Source: an uncultured Ectothiorhodospiraceae bacterium | GTDB taxonomy: Bacteria; Pseudomonadota; Gammaproteobacteria; UBA9214 | DNA length: 64,000 nucleotides | Assembly: GCA_947259415.1 (NCBI GenBank) | Contig: CAMYMI010000002.1 | Location: 186,001 to 250,000 of the forward strand | Reading direction: 5' to 3' | Shown here: piece after piece, positions 29,097-37,916 of the stretch | Layout of the letters: each line of letters starts with the position of its first letter | Numbering within the stretch: the stretch's first letter is position 1 | Notes under the pieces: model-generated | Seen by the model: the letters and a program-made list of their open reading frames with translations, nothing else | Told to the model about the DNA's origin: nothing | Databases searched by the model: none | Program-made: the position numbers and the translations under genes

Positions 29097-29705
29097 TTAG
29101 TTCCCGTATAACTCGGTGTCATCCCGGTACAGGCCAAGCCGGGCCAGGCACAGATCCGCCTGGAAGACGCGTCCGATCGCCACGATGCCAATGCGTTGTA
29201 GCGCCGCGGTATCCAGTGCTGCACCGATGCGATAGCCCGAGAAGGCGCTGAACGGTATCCGCACCGTGCGCCACGTCGCCGGCGCAGTGAAAGACGCGCG
29301 GTAGGCTTGCCAGGGAAGCCACACGTCTTTGGTGCGCAGATGCACATTGTATTGCTCGTCGTTGCCGTATACATCCAGTAACACACCGCTGTAGCTGGAT
29401 GCATCCAGCACACCATCCGCGGCGCTATCCAGGGCCGCCTGTATGAAACCGCCGCGGTTGTCGAGGCTGACCGCTCCGTGCAACCGTAGACAGGGTCGGC
29501 CCGTAACCGTATCCGGTGTCAGGTGGCCATCCGACATTCCGCCCATGACAGCGTCGGTGATCAGGCGCCATGACGGACCGTGCGCTGAGCGCAGGTCGCC
29601 TGTACTGCGATTGTCGAGAATCAGGGTGGACTCAGAGGCCATGGCAGTCACCAATACGACGGCAAGCACGCTCATTATTACGATGTTCTGGTAATCCGGC
29701 CACAT
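29097..29705 (-). CDS. exported CIA30-family (complex I intermediate-associated protein 30-like) protein
   Basis: 202 residues from the ATG at 29705, which has GAGGAT upstream; an upstream start at 29780 was rejected because the signal sequence begins here (residues about 8-24). The mature part has the CIA30 features: SWRLITDAVMGGMSDGHL near 45, then LDNRGGFIQ and the C-terminal strands. CIA30 in eukaryotes assists complex I assembly; bacterial exported members have no proven role. It converges with pgpA. Confidence 0.75.
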   Translation of the reverse strand: MWPDYQNIVIMSVLAVVLVTAMASESTLILDNRSTGDLRSAHGPSWRLITDAVMGGMSDGHLTPDTVTGRPCLRLHGAVSLDNRGGFIQAALDSAADGVLDASSYSGVLLDVYGNDEQYNVHLRTKDVWLPWQAYRASFTAPATWRTVRIPFSAFSGYRIGAALDTAALQRIGIVAIGRVFQADLCLARLGLYRDDTELYGN

Positions 29706-29793
29706 GTTATCCTCACTTCTATCGATCGGACGGTAATTAGACCCTTCATGGTAACCTGAACAGTCCCTCTTCCCCGGCAACAGCGGGCCGAAC

Positions 29794-30168
29794 TCAGTTT
29801 TCCTGTTTCGATACCCGGGAAGGTTTGCTGAGAATAAATGCGGCCCCGTACAACATTAGCAGCGCTGTCAACGCCTTCAGCCAGGCGCTGACACCGGTGA
29901 AGAAGGCCAAGTATACGAAACTCAGTAACATGGTGGCGACCGCAAGCAATTTCGCCTTGCCCGGAATCACGCGGTGAGAGCGCCACTGCTGCAGCGGGGG
30001 ACCAAACACCCGGTGCGTATACAGCCAGTCATGAAAGCGCCGCGAGCTTTTCGAGAAGGCCCACAAAGCAAGCAGCATGAAGGGCGTAGTCGGCAAACCC
30101 GGCACTACGGTACCGATAATCCCCAGACCGAAGAAACACCAGCCGAACAGGAAATACAGTGGTTTCAT
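29794..30168 (-). CDS. DUF454 family (YbaN-like) small membrane protein
   Basis: 124 residues with about three membrane segments. The N-terminal signature GIIGTVVPGLPTTPFMLLAL is characteristic of DUF454. The function is unknown; YbaN of E. coli is an inner-membrane protein. It lies upstream of the CIA30 gene on the same strand. Confidence 0.88.
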   Translation of the reverse strand: MKPLYFLFGWCFFGLGIIGTVVPGLPTTPFMLLALWAFSKSSRRFHDWLYTHRVFGPPLQQWRSHRVIPGKAKLLAVATMLLSFVYLAFFTGVSAWLKALTALLMLYGAAFILSKPSRVSKQEN

Positions 30169-30647
30169 AAGGTTTACTTATAGAACAAAGTTACAGTCTT
30201 GCCACAAGCCATGGATTGTTCGGTTTCGACTGCGGGTTCTGTTGTAATTCTCTGTTTCTGACAGGGGTGGAAACCTGCGTCTTGACAGTATTCACCTGCT
30301 TTACGCTTTACGGGGTCGGATCTCGCCAACCAACTTTACGGGGTCGGACTTTACGGGGTCGGACCTCGCCAACCAATTAAAGCAGCTTGAATAAGTTTGA
30401 AATATAGTCTGTATTATTACCTTAACGGATCTTTTTCGGGGTCAAGATAATATGTTTAAGACAAACAGGCGCTAGCAATTATATTGCATAGAAAATGGTG
30501 TAGTGATTAGAGGTTCCGAACTCCATGGACGCGCCCTATGGGGGTCGAAAAAGGCGTTATAAGCCCTCAATACAGCCCTTATCATGGGTAAGTAACAAGT
30601 GATTCAGCGGATTGTAGAGGTCCGACCCCTAGAGATATCGTTGCTTG
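30169..30647. other. intergenic region with a repeat element, no gene
   Basis: 479 bp without a supported gene. It is AT-richer than its neighbours and holds three direct copies of a GGGGTCGGA motif on the left and an inverted copy on the right. No transposase frame is present. Confidence 0.7.
30306..30629. repeat. GGGGTCGGAC repeat element bounded by a 13-bp inverted repeat
   Basis: CTTTACGGGGTCGGA occurs three times, starting at 30306, 30334 and 30349; the first and third copies continue into CTCGCCAACCAA. GGGGTCGGACCTC (30355-30367) is the exact reverse complement of GAGGTCCGACCCC (30617-30629), enclosing 249 bp. It looks like a small non-autonomous mobile remnant, perhaps of the REP/RAYT or IS200-like kind; that class is inference. 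Confidence 0.6.
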
Positions 30648-32132
30648 TTATATCCGGCGTTCCCAGGCAACCAGGCCCGTGATCAGCTGGTCTGGCGGCG
30701 TCTCAGGCTCAATCCGCAATCTCGATAGTGCCCAATCGACCGTGCCGGGCGCGAAGCTGCCGGGGTTTTCACCCGCCACCATGGCAACCAGGCCGTACAG
30801 TTCATTGGTCCCTGTACGGGTCTCAGGGTCTGTGCGCTGGCGGTCCACCCAGGTGCTGGCCTTTGTTCTAATCATCTCTAATGCCTCCCCGGCCGCTTTG
30901 TTGACTTGTATTGGCGCCAGGCTGTCTGCCGCAGCCAGGGTCCAGAAAAGATCTGCTGGCCGGTCGGCCAGGGCGCCGAACCGGCCGGCCTCGCGTATGT
31001 GATACAACCGGCCCTGATGGAACATCCGGGACAGGATGAAGTCCATTGCCTCATTGGCCATCCGCAGGACTTCTTCGTTCTGCATTGTCCGGGCGACTGC
31101 GACCAGCGCAACGACAGCCTGTGCATTGGTGTCGCTGCGCTGTACCTGCATGATCCGCGGTGCCGGATGCGAGCGACGCTCGCCCGGTGACAGGCTGTAA
31201 TAGGTGCGATCCGCAATCTGGGCCTGGTAGAAGCCGCCTGTATGTTTATCCCGGAGCCTGTTACCCAGGAATGCCAGCCCGGAGCGCGCCGCCTCCAGCA
31301 GCATTTCATCCCGGTAAAGACTCCCGGCCTCGGCGAACCAGGCCGTCAGCCAGGCATTCGCCTCGAGCAGCTTCGAGGTCTCCAGGTAGTCCTCGCGATG
31401 GGGATCCAGGAAATAGAAAAAGCCGCTGTCGACCGGGTCGCGCAGACGCCGGGCCTCCACACGTGCTGCGCGCAACACACGGTCCGGCCAGAGCCCCTGC
31501 TGCATCAGGTAACGCCAGCTTCGCGGTGCGGGCCGTTTGAAACCGGCACCGGTTTCAAAGCGCGCGGCCAGGGTACCTATCTCCGCGTCGTAGAGGAGAT
31601 CGAGGTGATCCAGGAAGGCGCTGCGAAACGCGTCGAGTCCTTCGGGGTCCGAATCGTGAACGATCGTGACCGGGAGGTCTTCGGTATCTGCCCGGGCTGG
31701 CTGGCGGGTGGCGGCGGTTGCAAGCACCTCGACGAGATCCTGGGGAGCGACGATGCCGACGATGGGTAACAGCATTTCGCCGCCGGCTGTGAGCACGGCG
31801 GAATAGGGTAGCCCACGGACTTGCAGGCGTTCTGCCAGGTCCGGGCGATCGTCAAAATCGACCAGCACGGGTACATAGTGCTGTTGCAGCGCCGCCCTCA
31901 CGCGCGGATCGCCGAGCGTGTCGCGTTCGTACTGGTGACACCAGCTGCACCAGGCCGCGGTGAAATAGATGAAGACAGGGCGCCCGATGCTGCTGGCCCT
32001 CGCCAGCCCCCGTTCATAGTCCTGTTCCCATTCAGTAAGGCGCCATTCAGTGTCAGGCGCTTCGGGCTCGGCACCGCATGCGAGAAGCAGCAGGGCCAGC
32101 AAGCAAGGGAGGAGAGCACGATTTACCGGCAT
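30648..32132 (-). CDS. thioredoxin-like DUF255 lipoprotein with (alpha/alpha)6-barrel region
   Basis: 494 residues. A signal peptide with lipobox LLLLAC (Cys about residue 19) predicts a periplasm-facing lipoprotein. The thioredoxin-like domain (about 30-145) has WCSWCHQYE, a CxxC redox site. The rest (about 160-494) is helical and rich in aromatic residues, like the barrel part of YyaL/SPATA20-type proteins. A role in periplasmic thiol chemistry is possible. It is followed at its end by the repeat element and preceded 28 bp away by an amidotransferase gene on the same strand. Confidence 0.78.
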   Translation of the reverse strand: MPVNRALLPCLLALLLLACGAEPEAPDTEWRLTEWEQDYERGLARASSIGRPVFIYFTAAWCSWCHQYERDTLGDPRVRAALQQHYVPVLVDFDDRPDLAERLQVRGLPYSAVLTAGGEMLLPIVGIVAPQDLVEVLATAATRQPARADTEDLPVTIVHDSDPEGLDAFRSAFLDHLDLLYDAEIGTLAARFETGAGFKRPAPRSWRYLMQQGLWPDRVLRAARVEARRLRDPVDSGFFYFLDPHREDYLETSKLLEANAWLTAWFAEAGSLYRDEMLLEAARSGLAFLGNRLRDKHTGGFYQAQIADRTYYSLSPGERRSHPAPRIMQVQRSDTNAQAVVALVAVARTMQNEEVLRMANEAMDFILSRMFHQGRLYHIREAGRFGALADRPADLFWTLAAADSLAPIQVNKAAGEALEMIRTKASTWVDRQRTDPETRTGTNELYGLVAMVAGENPGSFAPGTVDWALSRLRIEPETPPDQLITGLVAWERRI

Positions 32133-32160
32133 CGGATTGTCTCCCCGGGCTGACCGCTAT

Positions 32161-32883
32161 TCAGGCCGGGCTTCGGCCCTTCGCCAGCATGGGTTGCAGC
32201 CAGCGCCGATACAGATGTCCGGCGACCTGTTGGGCGGCGGTGATCCTCTCATCCAGGTCTGCCGTCATTTCCGCGGCCGTTTGCACGCTGGGTGCGGGGT
32301 CGTCGAGTTCAACCCGGTACAGGGCCGCCCACTCGTGCACCATGGGCGCGGTCATTTCCACGTGGCACTGCAGGGCGAGGATGTTGTCCAGTGCAAAGGC
32401 CTGGTGGGGGCAGTGTGCGTTTTCAAGGATGACCTCAGCTCCGGCGGGTATAGAAAAGGTTTCGCCATGCCAGTGGAACAGATTCATCCTCTCCGGCTGG
32501 CCATCGAGCCAGTCGGCGGCCGTGGCATTGTCTGCCTTGCTCACCGCGTGCCAGCCGATCTCACGTACCCGGTTCTTCGTGACTTCACCTCCCAGGGCCT
32601 TGCCGATGAGTTGCCCACCGAGGCAATGACCCAGTACGGGCAGCTGCCGGTCCGCGGCTGCGCGGATAAGAGCCAGTTCCTGCTCGATCCAGGGCAGGGG
32701 GTCATTGACACTCATGGGACCTCCCATAAAGACCAGGCCGGAACAGTCCTCGATGTCCACGGGCACGGCTTCTTTCCGGTCAATCGCGATGAGCCGGTAG
32801 GGGACCTCAAGACGGTCGAGTACTTCGGCCAGGTAGCCGGGGCCTTCGCATTTGATGTGGCGGAACAGGAAAAGGGGTTTCAT
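32161..32883 (-). CDS. class I glutamine amidotransferase-like protein (GMP-synthase-like)
   Basis: 240 residues. The nucleophile elbow is LGHCLGGQLIGKALGG with Cys near residue 96; His/Glu of the triad are likely in LQCHVEMT near 180. The FMGGPMSVND segment near 52 fits the stand-alone GATase1 subgroup that includes glutamine-amidotransferase-like hydrolases of unknown acceptor. No synthetase partner is adjacent. Its start codon (32881-32883) lies one base from the start codon of the divergent protease gene. Confidence 0.85.
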   Translation of the reverse strand: MKPLFLFRHIKCEGPGYLAEVLDRLEVPYRLIAIDRKEAVPVDIEDCSGLVFMGGPMSVNDPLPWIEQELALIRAAADRQLPVLGHCLGGQLIGKALGGEVTKNRVREIGWHAVSKADNATAADWLDGQPERMNLFHWHGETFSIPAGAEVILENAHCPHQAFALDNILALQCHVEMTAPMVHEWAALYRVELDDPAPSVQTAAEMTADLDERITAAQQVAGHLYRRWLQPMLAKGRSPA

Positions 32884-32884
32884 A

Positions 32885-33577
32885 ATGGAAGCGAATTTCC
32901 TGATTCATGGAGCACCGAACTTGAGATTATCCAGATTTCTTGCGATCGGCCTAGTGTTCAGCCTGGTCGGGCTGGCGTTCCCCGTCATGTCGGGCCCGGA
33001 TGTACGCGTGGTCGGCTTGTTCAAGCAGCGTGCCGTCTTACTGATTGATGGCAAGCAGCGCCTGCTCGCAGTGGGGGAGACCAGTCCCGAGGGTGTGAAG
33101 CTGCTTTCCGCGGACAGTGAATCCGCTGTCCTCGTCGTGGACGGCATGGAGTTCAAGGGCACCCTGGACGGACGTGTCAGTGCCCGCAAGAAGACGCCCT
33201 CTATGCAGGTGGTCCAGATAAGACGCAATAGCATGAGTATGTACAGCACGGTCGGGAGTATCAACGGCCTTCCCGTCAGCTTTCTTGTTGATACCGGCGC
33301 CACCCAGATCGCCATGAACGATGCCCAGGCGCGACGTCTGGGCATCGACTACCGGGTTGTCGGGGAGCCGGCCGCGATTACCACAGCATCGCGCGTGGAA
33401 CGTGCCTGGGCCGTCATGCTGGACTCGGTCAAGGTGGGGGATATCGAATTGAGCAATGTCAGTGCCATCGTTCTGGAGGGAACACAGCCCGAGCAGGCGC
33501 TACTGGGCATGTCATTTCTGGGTCGCCTGGAAATGCGCAATGACGGGCAGCTGATGACCCTGCGGAGAAAATACTGA
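32885..33577 (+). CDS. retropepsin-like aspartic protease, clan AA (TIGR02281-like)
   Basis: 230 residues from the ATG at 32885. A hydrophobic N-terminal segment (about residues 14-35) suggests export or membrane anchoring. The aspartic protease half begins near residue 118; its catalytic motif is VDTGATQIAMND near 137, and LLGMSFL near 209 matches the later family strand. These proteins resemble one lobe of pepsin and act as dimers; targets in bacteria are mostly unknown. A TTG at 32921 is an alternative start that would leave promoter space. Confidence 0.8.
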   Translation: MEANFLIHGAPNLRLSRFLAIGLVFSLVGLAFPVMSGPDVRVVGLFKQRAVLLIDGKQRLLAVGETSPEGVKLLSADSESAVLVVDGMEFKGTLDGRVSARKKTPSMQVVQIRRNSMSMYSTVGSINGLPVSFLVDTGATQIAMNDAQARRLGIDYRVVGEPAAITTASRVERAWAVMLDSVKVGDIELSNVSAIVLEGTQPEQALLGMSFLGRLEMRNDGQLMTLRRKY

Positions 33578-33682
33578 TGTAGCCGAATGCTGGTCAGACC
33601 CTGATGATGACCGGCCTGCCGACAGTAACGAATTCCCGGTGGATCACACAGACTGTTTGAGGGGTGATGCGACCAACCCGGT

Positions 33683-34501
33683 TCAGGCCGTTTCCTTGTT
33701 GTGCTCGATCAGGGCGTAGGCCGAGTGGTTGTGGATGGACTCGAAATTTTCCGATTCAACCACGTAGGCCGCGATCCGATCGTCGTTGTTCAGGCGGGTG
33801 GCGATGTCGCGGACCATGTCTTCGACGAATTTCGGGTTGTTGTAGGCCCTTTCGGTGACATGCTTTTCGTCCGGACGCTTGAGCAGACCGTAGAGTTCAC
33901 AGGAGGCCTCCGACTCGACAATGTCGATCAGGTCCTCGATCCATACGAAACCGTGAGTCTCGGCGCTGACCGTGACATGGGAGCGCTGGTTGTGAGCGCC
34001 GTAATCGGAGATCTTTTTTGAACAGGGGCACAGGCTGGTGACCGGCACCAGGACCTTGATGTTCATCTTCGCCTTGCCATCGCTGATCTCGCCGATCAGG
34101 CTGACATCGTAGTCCAGCAGGCTTTCGACCCCGGTTACCGGTGCCGCCTTGTTGATGAAGTAGTGGAAGTTCATCTCGATATGACCGGCCTCGGCTTCGA
34201 GACGCTCGGTCATCTCATGCAGCATCTCCTTGAACGAATCGACCGTGATTTCGCGTTCGTGCTGATTCAGGATCTCCACGAAACGTGACATGTGCGTGCC
34301 CTTGAAGTTGTGGGGCAGGTTGACGTACATGTTGAACGACGCAATGGTGTGCTGTTCTCCGCCACTGCGGTCCTTGACCCGGACGGGATGACGAATATCC
34401 TTGATCCCGACCTTGTCAATCGGTATGCGCCGGGTGTCCGCGCTGTTTTGAACGTCAGCAATGGGATCGTACTTTGGCTGTGCTGGATCAGTGGCTTTCA
34501 T
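33683..34501 (-). CDS. folE2: GTP cyclohydrolase FolE2
   Basis: 272 residues from the ATG at 34501; the open frame extends upstream without family similarity. The catalytic Cys lies in [18 protein letters not shown] near residue 150; [18 protein letters not shown] at the N-terminus is typical. FolE2 (COG1469) converts GTP to dihydroneopterin triphosphate for folate and tolerates low zinc better than FolE. I see no convincing Zur box upstream, but a hairpin lies in its leader (34538-34569). Confidence 0.96.
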   Translation of the reverse strand: MKATDPAQPKYDPIADVQNSADTRRIPIDKVGIKDIRHPVRVKDRSGGEQHTIASFNMYVNLPHNFKGTHMSRFVEILNQHEREITVDSFKEMLHEMTERLEAEAGHIEMNFHYFINKAAPVTGVESLLDYDVSLIGEISDGKAKMNIKVLVPVTSLCPCSKKISDYGAHNQRSHVTVSAETHGFVWIEDLIDIVESEASCELYGLLKRPDEKHVTERAYNNPKFVEDMVRDIATRLNNDDRIAAYVVESENFESIHNHSAYALIEHNKETA

Positions 34502-34537
34502 TAATTCTTTTCCAGATCGATCTTGATAAAGGCATCT

Positions 34538-34569
34538 GCGCCTGCCTTGCAACTATCTCTCGCAGGCGC
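34538..34569 (-). repeat. hairpin in the folE2 leader
   Basis: GCGCCTGC (34538-34545) pairs with GCAGGCGC (34562-34569) around a 16-nt loop, 37 bp upstream of the folE2 start. There is no T-run. It may be a leader structure or nothing functional. Confidence 0.35.
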
Positions 34570-34714
34570 GCAAGGGTAACCATCCGGGATGGCTGTGGGA
34601 ACATGTATAAAGGGGTAGTCCGGGGACAGCCGCCCTGAATTCCTGAGTTATACAGTCAGATATTACCCCTGGAGGTGTTCATTGGCAATCGCACAGCTGC
34701 CGGTTTTTACTGTA

Positions 34715-35617
34715 TTATCTATCTCTTTCAATGATATAGAGTGAAATCCAGCGCAGCGGATCGGCCCGCTCATCGAACCCTGACAGGCTGTCCAGGGCCT
34801 CTTCATGAAGTTCGTTGGCACGCTGCCTGGCGCCATCGAGCCCGATCAGTGCCGCATAGGTCGACTTCTGCAGTGACTGGTCGGCCCCGGAGCGCTTGCC
34901 CAGGGTGCCGGTCTGACCCTCGACATCGAGGATATCATCACGGATCTGGAAGGCCAGCCCGACGCACTTCGCGTAGTGGTCGAGTTTTTCCAGGGTCTCT
35001 TCGGCGAGCCCCTCGCAGGTGAGGGCACCCAGTACCACGCTGGCACGAATCAATGCCCCGGTCTTGTGGATGTGCATATCCTCGAGTTCAGCAATATCCA
35101 GCTGACGCCCGGCCGCGGCCAGGTCAATCATTTGCCCGCCCACCATCCCGCGTGAACCGGCCGCCAGGGCCAGTGTCTTGATCATGCGCAAACGGGTAGC
35201 GCTGTCACAGGCAGATTTATCGTGCGTGAGCACGTAGACGCCCAGTGTCTGCAGGGCATCGCCTGCAAGGATGGCCTCGGCTTCGCCAAAGGCCTTGTGA
35301 CAGCTGGGCTTGCCGCGGCGCAGGTCGTCGTCATCCATCGCCGGCAGGTCATCATGCACCAGTGAATAGGCATGCATGAACTCGACCGCGCAGGCCGGTG
35401 CGTCCAGCTGTTCCCAGTCGCTGCCGACCGCCTGACCGCTGGCATAGACGAGGGTGGGGCGAATGCGCTTGCCGCCGCCGAGCACGGCATAGCGCATGGC
35501 CTCGTGCAGCGAAGCGGGATGGGTTGCAGCCGGTGGCAACCAGCGCGACAGGCTGGTCTCGAGACGGGCCTGGCACTTTGCCATGAAGGTTTGCAGGGGC
35601 GGATCAGGTGTCTTCAC
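34715..35617 (-). CDS. ispA: farnesyl diphosphate synthase (IspA)
   Basis: 300 residues. The first aspartate-rich motif is in [14 protein letters not shown] near residue 93, and the second in DDILD near 233; [10 protein letters not shown] near 47 is the substrate-binding segment. It makes C15 prenyl diphosphate from IPP and DMAPP. It overlaps xseB by 14 bp, so translation is coupled. The dxs gene that usually follows is not here; a 213-bp gap and then folE2 follow. Confidence 0.96.
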   Translation of the reverse strand: MKTPDPPLQTFMAKCQARLETSLSRWLPPAATHPASLHEAMRYAVLGGGKRIRPTLVYASGQAVGSDWEQLDAPACAVEFMHAYSLVHDDLPAMDDDDLRRGKPSCHKAFGEAEAILAGDALQTLGVYVLTHDKSACDSATRLRMIKTLALAAGSRGMVGGQMIDLAAAGRQLDIAELEDMHIHKTGALIRASVVLGALTCEGLAEETLEKLDHYAKCVGLAFQIRDDILDVEGQTGTLGKRSGADQSLQKSTYAALIGLDGARQRANELHEEALDSLSGFDERADPLRWISLYIIERDR

Positions 35618-35846
35618 TGTCGAACGGTGCGATTTCTTCCTGGCCGTTTTTTTTCAACAGGGTTTCAACCTTCTGTTCGGCCTCTTTCAGGGCCTGCTGG
35701 CAGGCGCGCGTCAGCTGGACACCCCGTTCGAAGTGTTGCAGCGATTCCTCCAGGCTCAGATCCCCCTGTTCCATCTTCTCCACCAGGGCCTCGAGTTCCT
35801 GCAGGGACTGCTCAAACCGGGGTGTTTCCTGTCGTTTTTTAGCCAT
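35604..35846 (-). CDS. xseB: exodeoxyribonuclease VII small subunit
   Basis: 80 residues. The family core is visible: [19 protein letters not shown] near residue 11 and [14 protein letters not shown] near 32. It forms a complex with XseA to degrade single-stranded DNA. It heads the xseB-ispA unit. Confidence 0.95.
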   Translation of the reverse strand: MAKKRQETPRFEQSLQELEALVEKMEQGDLSLEESLQHFERGVQLTRACQQALKEAEQKVETLLKKNGQEEIAPFDSEDT

Positions 35847-35939
35847 TACTTGAAACTTTGGTGTAATCCGCTTACGTTACCTCAGCTCGGCAGCGAGGGT
35901 CAATTAAGCCCCTGTTTTCGTGGAAAAGGCCGGGCACGC

Positions 35940-35968
35940 TTGACTCCGACAGGTTGCTGGGCTATTTT
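35940..35968 (+). promoter_or_regulatory. sigma-70 promoter of the rubrerythrin operon
   Basis: TTGACT (35940-35945) and TATTTT (35963-35968) are 17 bp apart, predicting a start near 35975, 70 bp before the rubrerythrin ATG. Confidence 0.6.
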
Positions 35969-35976
35969 TCATAACA

Positions 35977-35991
35977 TTAGACAGAGTCTAA
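35977..35991. promoter_or_regulatory. 15-bp palindrome at the rubrerythrin start site, candidate operator
   Basis: TTAGACAGAGTCTAA is a perfect palindrome around a 3-bp centre (6-bp half sites), placed just after the predicted transcription start, where a repressor would block initiation. The regulator is not identified. Confidence 0.55.
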
Positions 35992-36046
35992 ATCAGAGCG
36001 TGGGCTACGGCCTCCGAATTCAATAACAAACCATGAGGAAAGTGCT

Positions 36047-36466
36047 ATGGAATTGAAAGGTAGTTCTACGGAAAAAAACCTTAAAGATGCCTTTGCCGGT
36101 GAATCTCAGGCCAATCGCCGCTATCTGTATTTTGCCGCCAAGGCGGATGTGGAAGGCTACAATGACGTCGCTACGGTCTTCCGTTCCACGGCCGAGGGCG
36201 AAACCGGTCATGCACATGGCCACCTGGAGTACCTGGAGCAGGTGGGTGACCCGGCGACCGGCCTGCCCATCGGTCCCACCGGGGACAACCTCAAGGCGGC
36301 CATTGCCGGTGAGACCCACGAGTACACCGATATGTACCCGGGTATGGCGAAGTCCGCCCGCGACGAGGGTTTCGATGAAATCGCCGACTGGTTCGAGACG
36401 CTGGCCAAGGCCGAGCGTTCCCATGCGAACCGCTTCCAGAAGGCGCTGGATGCTCTGAACGACTAG
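36047..36466 (+). CDS. rubrerythrin-type diiron protein without rubredoxin domain
   Basis: 139 residues, only the ferritin-like four-helix domain. Metal ligands are visible in [17 protein letters not shown], in [13 protein letters not shown] (ExxH) and in [10 protein letters not shown] (ExxH). The C-terminal rubredoxin-like iron domain of classical rubrerythrin is absent, so an outside electron donor is needed for peroxide reduction. A GAGGAA ribosome site precedes the ATG. It is the first gene of an operon with an Fe-S protein and a DUF3501 protein, which are candidates for the donor pathway. Confidence 0.93.
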   Translation: MELKGSSTEKNLKDAFAGESQANRRYLYFAAKADVEGYNDVATVFRSTAEGETGHAHGHLEYLEQVGDPATGLPIGPTGDNLKAAIAGETHEYTDMYPGMAKSARDEGFDEIADWFETLAKAERSHANRFQKALDALND

Positions 36467-36485
36467 GATCCGGCACAACTGCTCG

Positions 36486-36515
36486 ACGGGGCCGGTCTGA
36501 CCGGCCCCGTATCAT
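36486..36515 (+). terminator. GC-rich hairpin between rubrerythrin and Fe-S protein genes (attenuator-like)
   Basis: ACGGGGCCGG (36486-36495) and CCGGCCCCGT (36501-36510) form a perfect 10-bp stem with a 5-nt loop, followed by ATCATTTTC. The weak T-tract suggests partial termination, giving more rubrerythrin than downstream protein. Confidence 0.65.
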
Positions 36516-36553
36516 TTTCAGGGCAGCATGGACACACCTCAAAGGGATTCACC

Positions 36554-37903
36554 TTGATGGGACAAAAAACCGAAGGTACAGGTGAAGGCAGCCTGGAAGC
36601 ACCAACACGCCATCCCCTGGACTGGACCGGCGCGGCATTTTACGACGAGGCTGACCTGTTCAAGGAACTGGAACGGGTCTATGACATCTGTCATGGCTGT
36701 CGGCGCTGCTTCAGTCTGTGCAATGCGTTCCCGACGCTGTTCGATGCCATCGATGAATCGGAAACCATGGAACTGGACGGTGTCGCGCGCGAGGTCTACT
36801 GGGAGGTGGTGGACCACTGCTACCTGTGCGATATGTGCTACATGACCAAGTGTCCCTATGTGCCGCCGCATGAGTGGAACGTGGACTTTCCACACCTCAT
36901 GCTGCGTGCCAAGGCGGTTAAGTTCAAACGGGCCCGCACGCGTTTGCGTGACCGGCTGCTGACCTCGACCGATACGGTCGGAAAGCTTGCGGGTATCCCG
37001 ATCGTGACCCGGGCGGTCAATGCGGGCAACCGCTCGAAGACCGGCCGCAAGCTGTTGCAAAAGGCACTGGGTGTACACCCCGATGCCATCCTGCCGGAGT
37101 ACCATGGCAAGACCCTGCGCAAGTTCCTGGCCGGGCCCAACGAGGCTGACAAGGCGGCCGAACCGGCCGGTCCGACACAGGGCAAGGTCGCCGTATTCAC
37201 CACCTGTTACGGCAACTACAACGAACCGCAGCTCGGCCATGACCTGATTGCTGTCATGCAGCACAACCACATACCCGTCACCCTGGTCGACAAGGAGCAC
37301 TGCTGCGGCATGCCCAAGCTGGAGCTGGGTGACCTCGAGTCCGTCAAGGCCGCCAAGGAGGCGAATATCCCCGCACTGGCGGCGCTGGTCAACGACGGCT
37401 GGGATATCGTGGCGCCGGTACCTTCCTGCGTCCTGATGTTCAAGCAGGAACTGCCGCTGATGTTTCCGGACGATCCGGACGTGATCAAGGTCAGGGACGC
37501 CATATTCGACCCGTTTGAATACCTGATGCTGCGTCACAAATACGGGAAATTGAACACCGACTTCAAGCAGCCGCTGGGCAAGATCGCCTACCACGTTCCC
37601 TGTCACCTGCGGGTGCAGAACATCGGCATGAAGACCCGTGACTTCCTGCAACTGGTGCCGGAAACCAGCATCGAACCGATAGAACGCTGTTCCGGGCATG
37701 ACGGGACCTATGCCGTCAAGCAGGAGTTCCACGAGACCTCCATGAAGATTTGCCGCCCGGTCGTCAACCGTGTGGAGCGCGCCGCGGCTGACTATTACAG
37801 CAGCGACTGCCCCATGGCCGGTCACCAGATCGAGAACGGGCTGAAGAACGACAAGGCACCGACGCATCCGCTATCGCTGGTGCGCCTGGCCTACGGAATC
37901 TAG
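36554..37903 (+). CDS. heterodisulfide-reductase-related Fe-S protein (GlpC/HdrD-like)
   Basis: 449 residues. Two N-terminal iron-sulfur motifs are seen, CHGCRRCFSLC near residue 39 and CYLCDMCYMTKCP near 89 (four residues before the last Cys). Two cysteine-rich CCG-type domains follow, with EHCCGMPKLELGD near 252 and ERCSGHDGTYAV near 378, which in Hdr proteins bind a special cluster. It has no membrane segments. It is widely found between rubrerythrin and DUF3501 genes, so it may pass electrons to rubrerythrin; that role is inference. Confidence 0.87.
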   Translation: MMGQKTEGTGEGSLEAPTRHPLDWTGAAFYDEADLFKELERVYDICHGCRRCFSLCNAFPTLFDAIDESETMELDGVAREVYWEVVDHCYLCDMCYMTKCPYVPPHEWNVDFPHLMLRAKAVKFKRARTRLRDRLLTSTDTVGKLAGIPIVTRAVNAGNRSKTGRKLLQKALGVHPDAILPEYHGKTLRKFLAGPNEADKAAEPAGPTQGKVAVFTTCYGNYNEPQLGHDLIAVMQHNHIPVTLVDKEHCCGMPKLELGDLESVKAAKEANIPALAALVNDGWDIVAPVPSCVLMFKQELPLMFPDDPDVIKVRDAIFDPFEYLMLRHKYGKLNTDFKQPLGKIAYHVPCHLRVQNIGMKTRDFLQLVPETSIEPIERCSGHDGTYAVKQEFHETSMKICRPVVNRVERAAADYYSSDCPMAGHQIENGLKNDKAPTHPLSLVRLAYGI

Positions 37904-37916
37904 AGCAGATGAAATC

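Noticed and set aside
34502-34714. possible Zur box upstream of folE2
   Set aside because: AT-rich patches exist near 34650-34670 but none forms a convincing Zur palindrome.
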